A model generated the notes under the pieces. It was not told the DNA's origin, ran no database searches, and worked only from the letters and a program-made list of their open reading frames with translations. From Datisca glomerata (Eukaryota; Streptophyta; Magnoliopsida; Cucurbitales; Datiscaceae), in the NCBI GenBank assembly GCA_003255025.1, contig QANY01011365.1, forward strand, positions 310,001 to 374,000: DNA of 64,000 bases. The letters are read 5' to 3'. The position numbers and the translations under genes were made by a program. Below are positions 35,079 through 46,017 of this stretch, piece after piece. How positions within the stretch are numbered: the stretch's first letter is position 1; the number at the start of each line of letters is the position of its first letter.

Positions 35079-35689
35079 TTTTAAAGTAACGGTGAGCCTG
35101 TTAGCGTAAAATATTCATTCATTTCTTCTTAAATTTGCTTTAATTTATTTTATAAGTAATAACTTGTTTATGATCTTCTTTCATGCCCCTTATCATTATG
35201 TAGGTTAATAATGTCTCCCAGAAGAAATACTCCTCTTCCAAATCCAATAGTAGCATGACGACATCCTTATAAGGGTGTATCCAGGATGATTGAGATTTGC
35301 TATGCACAATTTGGGAGACGGAGAAATTTGAGGTAATTCCTATTATCAAAGCTTATTTATTACATGTTGGTTATTTGACTAATTATCTCAATCATAAAAC
35401 TCATTTATTATATAGGCAAACTCAAAAACTAATTCTTAAAACCATCAAAACCTTGCTTTTCTTGATCATCGATTTTGTCAGGTCAATCAAACTATTGTTT
35501 CAGTACTCTTGATCATGTTTAGTATATAATAATTAATGACTCAAATTTTATTGCATTTTGGATAGGAATCTTCAACTGGGGTAGCGCCAACTCGAATTGA
35601 AATGTTTTACAACACGCATTTTAGTGCTACAAAAGGTTGGCAGAATGATACGACTCACGAAAGATATGTGAGTAACCCCTCTTGAATAT

Positions 35690-36655
35690 CTTCTGAATTG
35701 ATGTTCTTTATCTTGATAATATTGTTAGTTTCAATGTGTGTGAGGGTAGGGGGGTTATCACTTTGCATCTGAGAGTGTTAGATGATTTTTGAATATCTTC
35801 TGAATTGATGCTCATTGTCTTGATAATAGTGTTAGTTTTAATGTGTGTATGTGGGGAGGGGGTTATCACTTTGTATCTGAGCGTGCTTGATGATGATGTT
35901 TGAATACTTTCTAATTGATGCTCTAATAGTATATCTGAGCGCGTTAGATGATTTTTGAATATCTTATGAATTGATGCTCCTTGTGTTGATAATAGTGTTA
36001 GTTTCGTGTGTGGGTGTGGGTGTGTGTGTGAGGGGGGGGGGGGCTTATCACTTTGTATCTGAATGTGCTTGATGATGGTGTTTGAATACTTTCTAATTAA
36101 TGCTCCAATAGTATATCTGAGAGTGTTAGATGATTTTTGAATATCTTCTGAATTAATGCTGCTTTTCTTGATAATAATGTTAGTTTCGTATGTGGGTGTG
36201 GGTGTGTGTGTGGGGGGGTGGGGGGTGGGGGTGAGGGTTATCACTTTGCATCTGAGCGTGTTAGATGATTTTTAAATATCTTCTGAATTGATGCTCCTTA
36301 TCTTGATAATAGTGTTAGTTTNNNNNNNNNNNNNNNNNNNNNNNNNNNNNNNNGGGGGGGGGGTGGTTATCACTTTGTATCTGAGCGTGCTTGATGATGA
36401 TGTTTGAATACTTCCTAATTGATGCCTCAATAGTGTATCTGAGCGTGTTAGATGATTTTTGAATATCTTCTGAATTGATGCTCCTTGTGATAATAGTGTT
36501 AGTTTCGTGTGTGTGTGGGAGGGGGGGTTATCACTTTGTATATGAACGTGTTAGATGATTTTTGAATATCATCTGAATTGACTATGTATCTGAGCGTGCT
36601 TGATGATGATGTTTGAATACTTTCTAATTGATGCTCCAATAGTGTTAGTTTTAAT
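35690..36655. repeat. Minisatellite with G-rich core, in the intron of the CACTA second gene
   Basis: Units of about 110-190 bases combine TTAGATGATTTTTGAATATC, TTCTGAATTGATGCTCC, TTGATAATAGTGTTAGTTT, a GTGTGTG / poly-G run and GGTTATCACTTTGTATCTGA. At least six partial units are visible. The poly-G cores could form quadruplexes. Confidence 0.85.
36322..36353. other. Assembly gap of 32 Ns
   Basis: Thirty-two unknown bases lie inside the minisatellite, ending in a G run. The gap size may be arbitrary, so the repeat copy number is not reliable. Confidence 1.
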
Positions 36656-37189
36656 TTAAAGCTTGACTCATTGTGATGTTACACAGGAACACATGTGCGT
36701 TTTGCGATATGAGTCTGTCGCTGAGGATGCCACTCCTCGCTCCGAAAAAGAAATAGTTGAAGAAGTTCTCCGGCGAAATAGAGGTCTTGGACATGGAGCC
36801 CCACCGACATCTTCTAAGAAAAAGAGTCGAGTTGGAGTTGAAAATATAGAACTAAAAAAAAATCAAGTCGATGAAGAGTCAACTACAAAGCTTACTTGAT
36901 TAGGCTCGTCAAAACAGTTTTTCATCTCCTGATGATGACTAAACAACATAAACATGAGCTATAGAATATTTGTTAAGTTTTGTAGTTAATATCAAACTTT
37001 AAATACTTTTTTCTTTATTTTTCTTTGGATACATTTGTGAATCAAATACTAAAATGAATTATGATTTGAGAATTTTGTAATGAACTATTATACTAACGAT
37101 ACGTTATGTATTTCTTAGAAAATTTCGGGTTTGATAAACTTTATGATGATGTCAATTGCTATTACACGTGATATTATTTATTATTACAA

Positions 37190-37579
37190 CATTTTTGTAA
37201 TGCAAAATTTAGTCGATGAAAACATTTCGTGACAAAAAAAATTGGTGGGAAAAGGTTTTTGTGACGAAATTTTTTTTGGTCGCGAAAAACCTTTGGCGAC
37301 CAACTTTCTTTTAGTCGCAAAAGGGTTTGGCGACGATCTTTATTGTTTCGTGACCAATATTTTATTTTGGTCACAAAAGGCTTTCGCGATCTTTTTTTAT
37401 TTCATCGCAAAATTCTAACGCGACGACTCCAAAAAGTCGTCGCGAAAGACTTTTGCTGACGAAGCAAAAGCGACGAAGTTCACGACGAACTTTTGTTTGT
37501 CGCGAAAGGCTTTCGCGATGACTTTTTGGGGCTTTAGCGACCAAAATGTTGGTCGCTAAAGCACTTGTTTCTTGTAGTG
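37190..37579. repeat. 3' subterminal and terminal repeats of the CACTA element
   Basis: Many copies of CGCGACGA, TCGTCGCGAAAG and GGTCGCAAAAGG in both orientations end in CTTGTAGTG at 37579, the inverse of the 5' end. Confidence 0.85.
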
Positions 37580-37582
37580 AGG
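37580..37582. repeat. Target-site duplication AGG, right
   Basis: This is the partner of 32085-32087. Confidence 0.8.
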
Positions 37583-38399
37583 TATGAATCTTAAGTGGTA
37601 CCCCTCAACCATGGAATATTTCCAACTGGGATTAACAAGAGTCTTTCTAAAATTTATAGGTTTATTCGGACAATGGGTGATGGACAAAGGATGTTTGGTA
37701 ATAGTTCATGCTTTTGGCTTATGAATGACAGCATTTAATCTTATGGCTATTAGATGACTTGGAATGACTTTAGGATCAATTTGAGATGTTGTAGTGGTTA
37801 GATGTTGAATGTTAATGTTTGGAGTAAGATTAATGGATAGAAAAGGGAAATGGAAGGAGGATCAAATGGTACAATGGAATGGTTCTTTCCACGTGAACTG
37901 TCAAAGTGGTGATATGTGAAACCCCCTCATTTCCCGTAAGTGAGAGCACTGCTCGAACTTCATTCATCAAGGCCAGCTGTGCTACCAATCCATCTAAATA
38001 AGTTATTTTCCTGTCTTCTTCTCTCATCCTACGGTCTCAACCTACAAAGTGACTTCCGAAAGCTCCCAATTGGCCAAGAAGCCGTAAATATTATAATAGA
38101 GTAAATAGGAACACTCATGCAGACAAAGATGCAAAGGGCATTGCCAAACATGCCATCGATAGTGGCCTTATGTTGAGGAAGGGGGTAGTACCATGAACGA
38201 AACAAGAGTAACTGTACTTTCAGATGAGCTACTGCTGACTTGTAAATTTACTGTGGAAGTCAAAATGTTACGAGACAGAACAAGAAAAGTAGAACACCAA
38301 GATGATTTTATGAGTAGTCATAGATGTCGATGAAGATGCAGAATTAGAAAACATTTTATAATATGGAAAACATGATTCATCAAAAAACACATTTCTGGA

Positions 38400-38930
38400 T
38401 ATGTAAATCATACTAGAGGAAAACACTTATCACCCTTATGATTGATAGAATAACCCAAAAATATGCATAAACTAGTATGAAAGTCAACTTTATGTGTATT
38501 ACATGACATAAGATGTGGATAACAAGCATAATAAAAGATTTAAGAAGGCTACAGTTAGGTGTTTGATTTAACAGTTTTTGGTAAGGTGAACTCAAAGAAA
38601 AAGTAGGTGACGGTTGTCTGTTTATCAAGTAAACTGAGGTTTTGAATGCTTCCCACAAAAATTCTAGTTGCATCGAAGGTTGAGCAAGAAAAGTCAATTC
38701 TGCCTCAGTAATATGCCTTTGTTTTCTTTTGATAAATCCATTTTATTGATTAATATATGGACAGAGATGTGTAAAAATGATGTCATGATCTTGCAAGAAG
38801 GAAAGAAAAGGTTAAATTCACCTCTCCAATCAGATTGGAGTTTTTTCAACAGGTATATTTTGAAGATTTTGAAGGTTTGTAATGCATCTGACTTAAGTTT
38901 CAAAGGATGTAACTGGGTAAATTTGCCAAA
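38400..38930 (-). pseudogene. Copia integrase remnant of the host element
   Basis: From the right, LKKLQSDWRGEFNLFFPSCK (catalytic-Asp region, usually TDWGGEF) is followed, after frame breaks, by MTFLAQPSMQLEFLWEAFKT then SVYLINRQPSPTFSLSSPYQ, the integrase C-terminal signature. The catalytic Glu region is degraded. Confidence 0.8.
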
Positions 38931-40379
38931 CTGATCCAGGAAACTTGTATGATATCTATACCTTTCTCTTGAGGTTTTAGGAACTGGTCCTAAAAAAAAT
39001 CAGTATATACAAGTTTTAAGGGTTTTGAAATAAGGGTTTGAGATATTAGAAAGAGTAGAGTGTGATTTATTTTCTTTTTGGCAAGCACTACCAAAAGCAG
39101 GGTTTTGATTTGATATAAGTAGAGTTTTTTATCTTAGAATTTGTCTTAACATCATCTTTGGTGCTATATATTCACATCATCATTAATTGAGGTATTTAAT
39201 GCAGTTAACTTTCATTTTTTTATGTTTACAGTATTATGATTATTCATGTCAGATTTATACGTACTTAGAAGTTGAAGAAGGGATGTGATACTTGAACAAT
39301 AAAATATTGTTATCTAGATCAATTGTACATGAAGAAGGATTACAAAGTGATGATTCCAAAGCAATTGATTCAAAAGATCTTGACAACATACTACTAGTAT
39401 CTTTCAAGCGACTACTACCTCCTGAACTAGAATAAGAATTACAAGAACTAATGAACTATTTGTATATGGTAGAACATATTTAATGCACCAATTTAAAGTA
39501 GAAGAATCTGAGTCGAAGGATTTGTCAATAGATATAAAGCCCATCCTTAAGTATTTCTTTTAGCTAACTGGTGAATTTAGAAAAAAACTAAACTTTCAGT
39601 TCAGTCCAAAACTTTCCTACATTTTAGTCGAATCGACCAGACCGACTAATTATCCTCCTCCATATATATATTATATTTATTTTTTCACATTTATCTTCTT
39701 TTTCATTTTTCTCACTTCTCGCATTCCATATTTCTCTCATCTTTCTTTAATTTTTAGTTTAAAGTCCTAATTTAAATTGTGAGCTTCTATTGTAACGCAT
39801 GAAAATTTAATTTTTTTTTTAAACATGTGTGATTAAATTCGTTGATGGACCTCATAAAAAATAAAAAAAGTCCTTGGTGTACCTTAAAAATTGACCGAGC
39901 CAATTTTTTTACGGCCAGATCTGTTCGATTTTTATTAACATAATTGGTTAGTTCATTCAGCACCGGCAAGACCATGAATTTTGATTTGATCTAATTTTTA
40001 TGATAAAACGAACCGAATCGACCATGCACACCCTTACATAAAACAAACATTGAAAGTGAAATTCAACATAAATAGTGAAGAACGAAGTTTTAAGGGATGA
40101 TGTTTATGAGGTAATAAAGTTGAACCTACATGAGAAATTAAGAGTGTCTTACTATTTTCCACCAGTTAATATCTTCATACCAGTGTATTCTTGAGTCAAG
40201 CTTAAATTGTTAAGATCTGTAGTGACAACAAATCATATTGATAATACCAACCTATGTCAGTCACTGAATCAGATATTGAAGCATAAGTTGTATGAGACAC
40301 CATATATGCTGCAAAGACTATTTGCTATAGCAAAGACATTTGCTTGAGATGCACCTCCTTGTTGGTTTTAACTCCATTC
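38931..40379 (-). other. Decayed middle of the host copia element
   Basis: Position implies protease and gag pre-integrase, but no motif survives clearly. Confidence 0.35.
39590..40036. mobile_element. Possible small hAT-like element remnant
   Basis: The right end GCACACCCTTA and GAACCGAATCGACC-type interior resemble the small element at 2638-3383. The left end is not clear, so the limits are only suggestions. Confidence 0.3.
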
Positions 40380-40640
40380 ATACTTGTAGTAGCAGTATGA
40401 GACTAAATGCCCAGGTTTCCCATATATTTGACAAATAACACGATTGCCATTGAAGTTTCTATTTTTGCCTCCTCTTCCTCCTCTTGCTCCATTAAAATTC
40501 CCTCTACTGTTCTGAAACTGAAGTTGTCCATGCCTTGAATAATTTTTGTGTCTGTGTTAACATTAATTGAAATTTTGATTTTCATTTAAGAATCTCCTAT
40601 TTTGTTGGAACCATGTTTGCACAAAGCTTCATATTACTCT
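40380..40640 (-). pseudogene. Copia gag zinc knuckle of the host element
   Basis: The - strand reads NRVICQIYGKPGHLVSYCYY, a CCHC knuckle in which the second Cys is Tyr, preceded by a Gly/Arg-rich stretch. This is the end of gag; its earlier part lies at 43057-43260 on the far side of the nested copia element. Confidence 0.7.
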
Positions 40641-40689
40641 CATACTCAGCCATATGTTTCTCATTCTATTTTAATAATATATTACCAGT

Positions 40690-40694
40690 GATCG
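40690..40694. repeat. Target-site duplication GTGAT, left
   Basis: GTGAT recurs at 43052-43056, directly after the right LTR. Confidence 0.85.
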
Positions 40695-41001
40695 TAAACT
40701 AAAAACTCACTAGTAAATTAAAAACTCACTTGAAATATTTAACTTTTGTATTCCTCTAAGTTGTGTTTTCCAATGAACTCAACAATGCCTTTATATAGAC
40801 TCTACTCTTGCCAAAAAACCTGAAAAATAATTAAATCTATCACCCCTTGGCCTTTCATCTACAAACCTTTCATCTACAAAGACTCTTGACCTTTTATGTT
40901 TCCACTAACTTTTAAATTGTAATTTCTAAATTGTAACTTCTAAATTCTAACTTCTAATTGAAAAACCCCACTAAAACAAAATATTTAATGTTTATTCAAT
41001 A
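40695..41001 (-). repeat. 3' LTR of the nested copia element
   Basis: It begins CGTAAACT (TG changed to CG) and ends TATTCAATA. Inside, CTAGTAAACTAAAAACTCA-type sequence is doubled compared with the LTR at 61220. Confidence 0.9.
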
Positions 41002-41017
41002 AAACTCCCCCATAAAC

Positions 41018-42096
41018 TTAAATGCTTCTACCATCCGTCATGCCAATCATTTTCTTGCATTTGTCGAGAAGTACTTTCGGTAGCGATTTTGTGAAGATAT
41101 CCGCAACTTGATCCTGACTTGCCACATGCACCAATTCCACACTTTCTTCCTTCACATGATTTCGGATAAAGTGAAAACGAACGTCAATGTGTTTGCTTCT
41201 TTCATGGTTCACTGGATTCTTTGACAACTCAATTGCTGATTTGTTGTCAACTTGAATCACGGTTGCAGCTAGTTGCTTTAGCTCCATCTTGCTCAACAAA
41301 TTTCTAAGCCATATCGCATGACATACACACCAAGATGCTGCCACATATTCAACTTCACACGTCGAGAGCGTCACGATCGGTTGCTTCTTTGAAAGCCAAG
41401 TAAATGCAGTATCTCCCATAAAAAACACATATCCCGATGTACTTTTCCGATCGTCTATGTCTCCACACCAATCGCTGTCGGAGTAGCCAACCAATTTGTA
41501 ATCTTCTGCTTTCGAGTAGAACAACCCGAGTGACACCGTTCCTTGGATGTACCGTAGAATTCGCTTCACCGCCTTCCAATGTGAAGAAACCGGATCCTCC
41601 ATGAACCGACTTATAATACCAACACTTAATGAAAGATCTGGCCTTGTGCATGTGAGATAGCGAAGGCTTCCTACCAAACTCCGGTATCTACTCGGATCGA
41701 CATGTTCTCCTCCATCGAACTTCGAGAGTTTTGCACCTGATTCCATTGGTGTTTATACGGGTTGCAATTTGCCATCTTGTACTTCTTCAAAATCTCTTTT
41801 GCATATGTCTCCTGTGATACAAAAATACCTGTCTCTACTTGTCTAACCTCCAAACCAAGGAAAAACTTCATCAAGCCCAAATCTGTCATCTCAAATTCTC
41901 GTGTCATTGTACCCTTAAACTCTTCTATCATCTCATCATTGTTTCCCATAAAAATGAGGTCATCGACATAAAGAGCAACAAATAACACGTTACCTCCATT
42001 CTTCTTTGCGTAAAGGGCATGCTCGTAGGGACATTGCTTGAACCCGTTCTCCTTGAAATATGTATCGATACGTGTATTCCATGCCCGTGGTGCTTG
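41018..42096 (-). pseudogene. Copia reverse transcriptase (C-terminal half) and RNase H
   Basis: Reading from 42096: NGFKQCPYEHA, then FVALYVDDLIFMGNNDEM with an intact YVDD, then FFLGLEVRQVETGIFVSQET. A frameshift near 41745 separates this from the long frame 41746-41018: RYRSLVGSLRYLTCTRPDLS, VGYSDSDWCGDIDDRKSTSG and NPVNHERSKHIDVRFHFIRN to the polyprotein end. RNase H residues are largely intact. Confidence 0.92.
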
Positions 42097-42740
42097 CTAT
42101 AGTGTCTCCTCCTTTTTTTTCTTCTTACGTTGTTTGTGTGCCTCGAGAGAACCGGCAAGCTCATCGACTGTGAGCGTCGCAAGATCCTTTGATTCTTCTT
42201 TTGCGCACACAACATTCTCAAAATTGTCGGTTAATGATCTCAAAATCTTTTCCATAACTCGCGCATCGGTTAACGCTTCGCCATTACGAATGAGTTGGTT
42301 CACCATGGCTTGTACACGCGTGATGTAGTCAGATACACTTTCCGACTCCTTCTTCTTCATGCTCTCCAACTCACCACAAAGAGTTTGGAGAAGCACTTGC
42401 TTGACTCGGTCGGCTCCTTTGAACACTTTTGCTAAAATGTCCCACGCTTCTTTTGAAGTAGTTGCACCGGCAATTTTCTCAAAGCCTGACTCATCAACGG
42501 CTCGGAACAACATGTATAACGCCGTCTATCCTTCACTCGCGCCTCTTTCAACGCCTTGTTTTGAGCCGCCGTATATCCCGTGGTATTTGTTGGTTCTTCG
42601 AAACCTTCTTCGACCACCTCCCATGCATCTTGAGAGCCGAGAATAGCTTTCATTTGAATACTCCAGTTCTCGTAGTTCGCCTTCATTAGTCGTGGTAGCG
42701 GCATTTGACCCGTCACATTCGTCGTTGGCTTTGATACCAA
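42097..42740 (-). pseudogene. Copia gag (UBN2-type) of the nested element
   Basis: The start MVSKPTTNVTGQMPLPRLMK leads to ANYENWSIQMKAILGSQDAW. After a frameshift near 42470 it continues KEAWDILAKVFKGADRVKQV and SVSDYITRVQAMVNQLIRNG, the conserved gag core. It is cut before the zinc knuckle, ending in a Lys-rich stretch. Confidence 0.9.
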
Positions 42741-42742
42741 TT
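42731..42742 (-). other. tRNA-Met primer-binding site of the nested copia element
   Basis: The - strand reads TGGTATCAAAGC next to the 5' LTR, one mismatch from the usual initiator-tRNA-Met site TGGTATCAGAGC. Confidence 0.8.
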
Positions 42743-43051
42743 TGTAAACTAAAAACTCACTAGTAAACTAAAAACTCACTTGAAATATTTAGCTTTTGTA
42801 TTCCTCTAAGTTGTGTTTTCCAATGAACTCAACAAGACCTTTATATAGACTTTACTCTTGCCAAAAAAACTGAAAAATAATTAAATCTATCACCCCTTGG
42901 TCTTTCATCTACAAACCTTTCATCTACAAAGACTCTTGACCTTTTATGTTTCCACTAACTTCTAAATTGTAACTTCTAAATTGTAACTTCTAAATTGTAA
43001 CTTCTAATTGAAAAAACCTACTAAAACATAACATTTAATGTTTATTCAATA
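42743..43051 (-). repeat. 5' LTR of the nested copia element
   Basis: It begins TGTAAACTAAAA and ends TTCAATA, nearly identical to the left LTR. It contains three AACTTCTAAATTGT repeats against fewer in the LTR at 61220. TTTATATAGA near 42840 may be part of the promoter. Confidence 0.92.
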
Positions 43052-43056
43052 GTGAT
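43052..43056. repeat. Target-site duplication GTGAT, right
   Basis: This is the partner of 40690-40694. Confidence 0.85.
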
Positions 43057-43260
43057 TGCACCTCTTCAACAACAAGATTTTCAGATCTTGATGTAATACT
43101 CACTGCCAGTGGATCATACTCAAATCCTAACCCATTTATTATATACATGACCAATTCTTGTCCAGATAAAGATTGGCCTACTGCAGCTAAATTGTTTGCA
43201 TATCTTCTCATCTTATCATAAAAAGCAGATTGACATGTTACCTTTTTGTGGTGCCTTGTA
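43057..43260 (-). pseudogene. Copia gag core of the host element
   Basis: The - strand reads KMRRYANNLAAVGQSLSGQE, then LVMYIINGLGFEYDPLAVSI, a standard copia gag stretch running up to the insertion site of the nested element. Confidence 0.85.
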
Positions 43261-43583
43261 AAGAACCTCTCAATTCAATTAGTTTGACTTTGGTTTGGTT
43301 TGTAAAATTCCTTTTCAAGCAACTCTAAATTTCTATTGAATTGTTATACTATGTAACAGTTCCTAAAACACCCTCTATCATCGAGGACCTCATCTAACTG
43401 ATTGAATATTATCCATTTCAATCTTTGTCCCAAGATTGGTGGAACAACTTGAGACCTCCACAACACATAGTTGTTTCTATCCAGTCTTACTAAATGCTGC
43501 ACTATTTAAAGTGTTAGTAAAGAAATTTCCTACCACTATTGTGGAGTTTGATTCTGTTGACATGGACATTTGTCATTTTTCTT

Positions 43584-43595
43584 GCTCTGATATCA
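43584..43595 (-). other. Primer-binding site of the host copia element
   Basis: The - strand reads TGATATCAGAGC next to the 5' LTR, one mismatch from the initiator-tRNA-Met site. Confidence 0.65.
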
Positions 43596-43779
43596 TGAAC
43601 GAGCTAGCAAGAAAATGATATTTTTGTATTAAAGATGATTATTTTATCGTATATTATAAGGGGATAGCTACGTCTTATATTGGTAAGTGAGAAAGAAGTT
43701 ACAAGGAATAACAACTAACTTCCTTATAGATTGCCTTGACTTCTTGAACTGTCATACTAGGAGAAGCTGCTGAGAATCA
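43596..43779 (-). repeat. 5' LTR of the host copia element
   Basis: It starts TGAACGAGCTAGCAAG and contains CTTCTTGAACTGTCATACTA, matching the LTR at 21149-21290. The outer limit near GAGAATCA is approximate; no clean target duplication was found. Confidence 0.65.
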
Positions 43780-44366
43780 CCTTTTCTATTTTTAATGTAC
43801 CTATTAGTTTTAATATTTGATTTAGACTAAATATTTTAATTTTTTTGTTCAGTTAAGTAGTTCGTTGAATAAAAGTTCAAGCCACAGATTTGCAATCATT
43901 TCATAAAGTCATTCATGTCTTTTTGCATGTATATATATTTCATTATTTAATTCTATGCTTCTAATTTTTTTCTTTAGAACTGATTCTAATATAAGTTATA
44001 TGTACGTCCATTATGTATCAACATGATCAATAATAGGAGAAAACTTAAATGACTTTTTCATAAGCAATAAGACGGAAAATCACTAGTTGCTAATAAAGAT
44101 CACATTTGTCTTCAGTAATGACTACTTCTAGAGAGAACTACACAAATGACCCATTTGTACAATTTGTGTAGTAAAATAGTCACTCAACTTTTTAATTGCA
44201 AGAATGGTCGGCGGCCAAGTAAATAATGATAAATAACAAGTCATTTACCATTAGACCTTTAATGAAAAGAGACTAATGCGCTACAGTTATGCGTGCAACA
44301 ACCCCACGCGTAACTGTAGTAATGAAACGTGACGTTTAATGGAAGGGAAGAAAATTGATTATGTCT

Positions 44367-44660
44367 AATTTAAATGTTGGTTAGTTTTTGTCTATGAACA
44401 TCAGAATAATCTGAAACATTGAACACACTTACACTGGCTATGCATAATGTATACAAATTATGATATCTAGTATAAATACTGGTTTGTTCTTGTTTATGAA
44501 CACTAGAGTAATCTGATACATTGAACACACTTACATGGCTATGCATACTGTATATAAATGAGATACGTGTGGTATCTAATTTAAATACTGGTTTACTTTT
44601 GTTCGTTTATTTTTATTTTTGTTTAGGTTATGCGTAATGTACAAATTAGATACATATGGT
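44367..44660. repeat. Imperfect tandem repeat of about 108 bp, nearly three copies
   Basis: Units start at about 44367, 44467 and 44576 with CTAATTTAAATACTGGTTT. The first two contain ACATTGAACACACTTACA and GGCTATGCATA; the third is shortened. Each ends in a GATAC..GGTAT-like stretch. Confidence 0.8.
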
Positions 44661-44664
44661 ATCT

Positions 44665-46015
44665 AATTCAAACACCATCGCGTAGAACGAAAATAGAAAT
44701 AAAATTGATGTCGCGCATAAAGCAATCCAGAAAAAAAATGAAAACACTAGAAAGACCATCACAAAAAAATAGCAAAACCTCATATTCAATCAGTAATCCA
44801 GAAAAAACCCACAAATCCAAGAACGAAATCCTAACAACGCATTACATCATGCACAAACAACTAATTTTAAACCTTAACAACGCCATATTCATTGCTGCTA
44901 CGAAGGAAAACACGTTAAAAAAGAAGAACAGTGTGATTCTGTTCGAATGACGATGGATTGTTGAGCGTCAAAGAAACCCCTGATGAACGGCGATGAACAA
45001 ATCACGAACCACGAATGGAAATGAATGAAGGCTCTGACAAATAACGAGCTTCGGTCTAATACATTAAATATGCATACTTTATATTTTGACTCATATAATA
45101 ATCCAAGACTATATGTATAATTTAAAAACTAATCCAATACTAACATAAGAAAAGTGATCCAAGGACTAAAAAGTAAAAATTGAAAAAAAGACTAAAAGTA
45201 AAAAAGGCAAACCCTAATTTTACCTATAAATAGGGATGAGATCTTCACTTAAGAGGGGGGGGGGGGTCTCTTTGGAGTGGAAAAAAGGAAACCATTTTTT
45301 TAAAGTGAGAAAGATAGGGGTTGGAGTGAGAAAGAGAGGTGATTTTAGAGAGAGGAAGAGGTTCTTCTACACTGCTATTATTTTCATCTTCTTCCATTCT
45401 TTTTCCCAAGGTAACTTAAATGTTTGGTACATTTGCTCATAATATATTTTGATCATCTCTCTTCTTCATATTCATGTAGTTGTTTTGTATTTTTTCATAC
45501 ATAAGTGGATTGTTCATTCTTTATCATTTCTCCTCCTTTAAATCTTAACCTTTTAATTTCATGCATTGATGATTTCTTTACAAGTTGGATAATGAGATGT
45601 CTTTGTCATCAACTCAATTAATGAGGATGATGATAAAGCTTTTGAGGGGTGAAAAATTAACCCAATGTGAATCAACCCTTTAATGGGTTGAAAGTGTACA
45701 TTTGATGCAAAGATCCCCTAGGATAATTTTTCACACATAACAATGCATAAAATAGAGAGTAAAACCTATATACAAGATTATGCAAATATCTAAGTTGTGA
45801 AATTTTCAATTTTCCTACAAGTCTTTTCTTTTTAAAATATTATGTTCATCATTTTGTGACATTTGTTTGAACTAATTATCATCAATGATCATCCCTTTGC
45901 TATTTGATTAGCAATGACTAATGAGGGAAAGAAAGAAAAATGGTAATTAGTAGACTAAGTAATAAAAAAAATGGACATATTTATGTTAAAAAAATCTATA
46001 GTTTGTTTAAACCAT
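44665..46015. other. Gene-poor stretch left of the viral relic
   Basis: A + frame at 44630-44950 is Lys/Ser-rich and unlike any family. CCTATAAATAGGGATGAG at 45221 is a good TATA-box match, followed by an eleven-G run at 45256; it could be a viral or LTR promoter remnant. Nothing else is identifiable. Confidence 0.3.
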
Positions 46016-46017
46016 TA

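Larger units (their letters stand above)
35197..36898 (+). pseudogene. CACTA second-gene remnant (transposase_24 / TNPD-like)
   Basis: Exon-like pieces are: 35210-35335 (MSPRRNTPLPNPIVA, then RMIEICYAQFGRR), about 35567-35670 (APTRIEMFYNTHFSATKGW), and 36686-36898 (EVLRRNRGLGHGAPPTS). The phrase ETH/NTH-S-KKGW and the final GLGHG motif are typical of the plant En/Spm-associated protein. The intron 35671-36660 has been expanded by a minisatellite. The last exon matches the reverse strand at about 58140-58240. Confidence 0.65.
32088..37579 (+). mobile_element. CACTA (En/Spm) transposon carrying an F-box/LRR gene fragment
   Basis: The ends are CACTACAAGAAAAGCC and, as reverse complement, CACTACAAGAAACAAG, with AGG on both sides. 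TTTAGCGAC and TTCGCGACGA words in both orientations fill the first 300 and last 390 bases. Inside on the + strand are an F-box/LRR-like exon (32978-33585), the C-terminal part of a TNP2-type transposase (34335-35078) and a second-gene remnant of the plant transposase_24 type (35197-36898). The catalytic transposase core is missing, so movement would need help from another copy. A related 3' end is at 57521. Confidence 0.85.
40695..43051 (-). mobile_element. Nested Ty1/copia element with a large internal deletion
   Basis: Near-identical LTRs of 307 and 309 bp (40695-41001, 42743-43051) are flanked by GTGAT. Gag (42097-42740) runs straight into the second half of reverse transcriptase (41018-42096); zinc knuckle, protease, integrase and the reverse transcriptase start are deleted at about 42097. 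The copy at 61220-64000 shows what is lost: there CGGTGCTTGCT continues into TCCACCCG. A - strand polypurine tract abuts the 3' LTR. The similar LTRs suggest it is young. Confidence 0.92.
21149..43779 (-). mobile_element. Host Ty1/copia element split by three insertions
   Basis: Pieces of one copia element lie in the correct order along the - strand: 5' LTR (43596-43779), primer-binding site, gag (43057-43260 and 40380-40640), integrase (38400-38930), reverse transcriptase start (31908-32087 joined to 37583), reverse transcriptase/RNase H (21380-22553) and 3' LTR (21149-21290). Removing the inserts at 22557-31904, 32088-37579 and 40695-43051 leaves about 5.4 kb, a normal copia length. The coding frames rejoin sensibly at the 32088/37579 junction. 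Many stops show it is old. Confidence 0.75.

Noticed and set aside
35708..36244. 178-codon - frame rich in Thr, Pro and His
   Set aside because: It spans the G-rich minisatellite antisense to the CACTA genes; the periodic protein simply mirrors the DNA repeat.
41762..42689. + strand frames across the nested copia element, and equivalents at 62246-62455
   Set aside because: They are shadows of reverse transcriptase and gag coding sequence on the other strand.
44630..44950. 106-codon Lys/Ser-rich + ORF
   Set aside because: A-rich low-complexity sequence with no recognisable domain.
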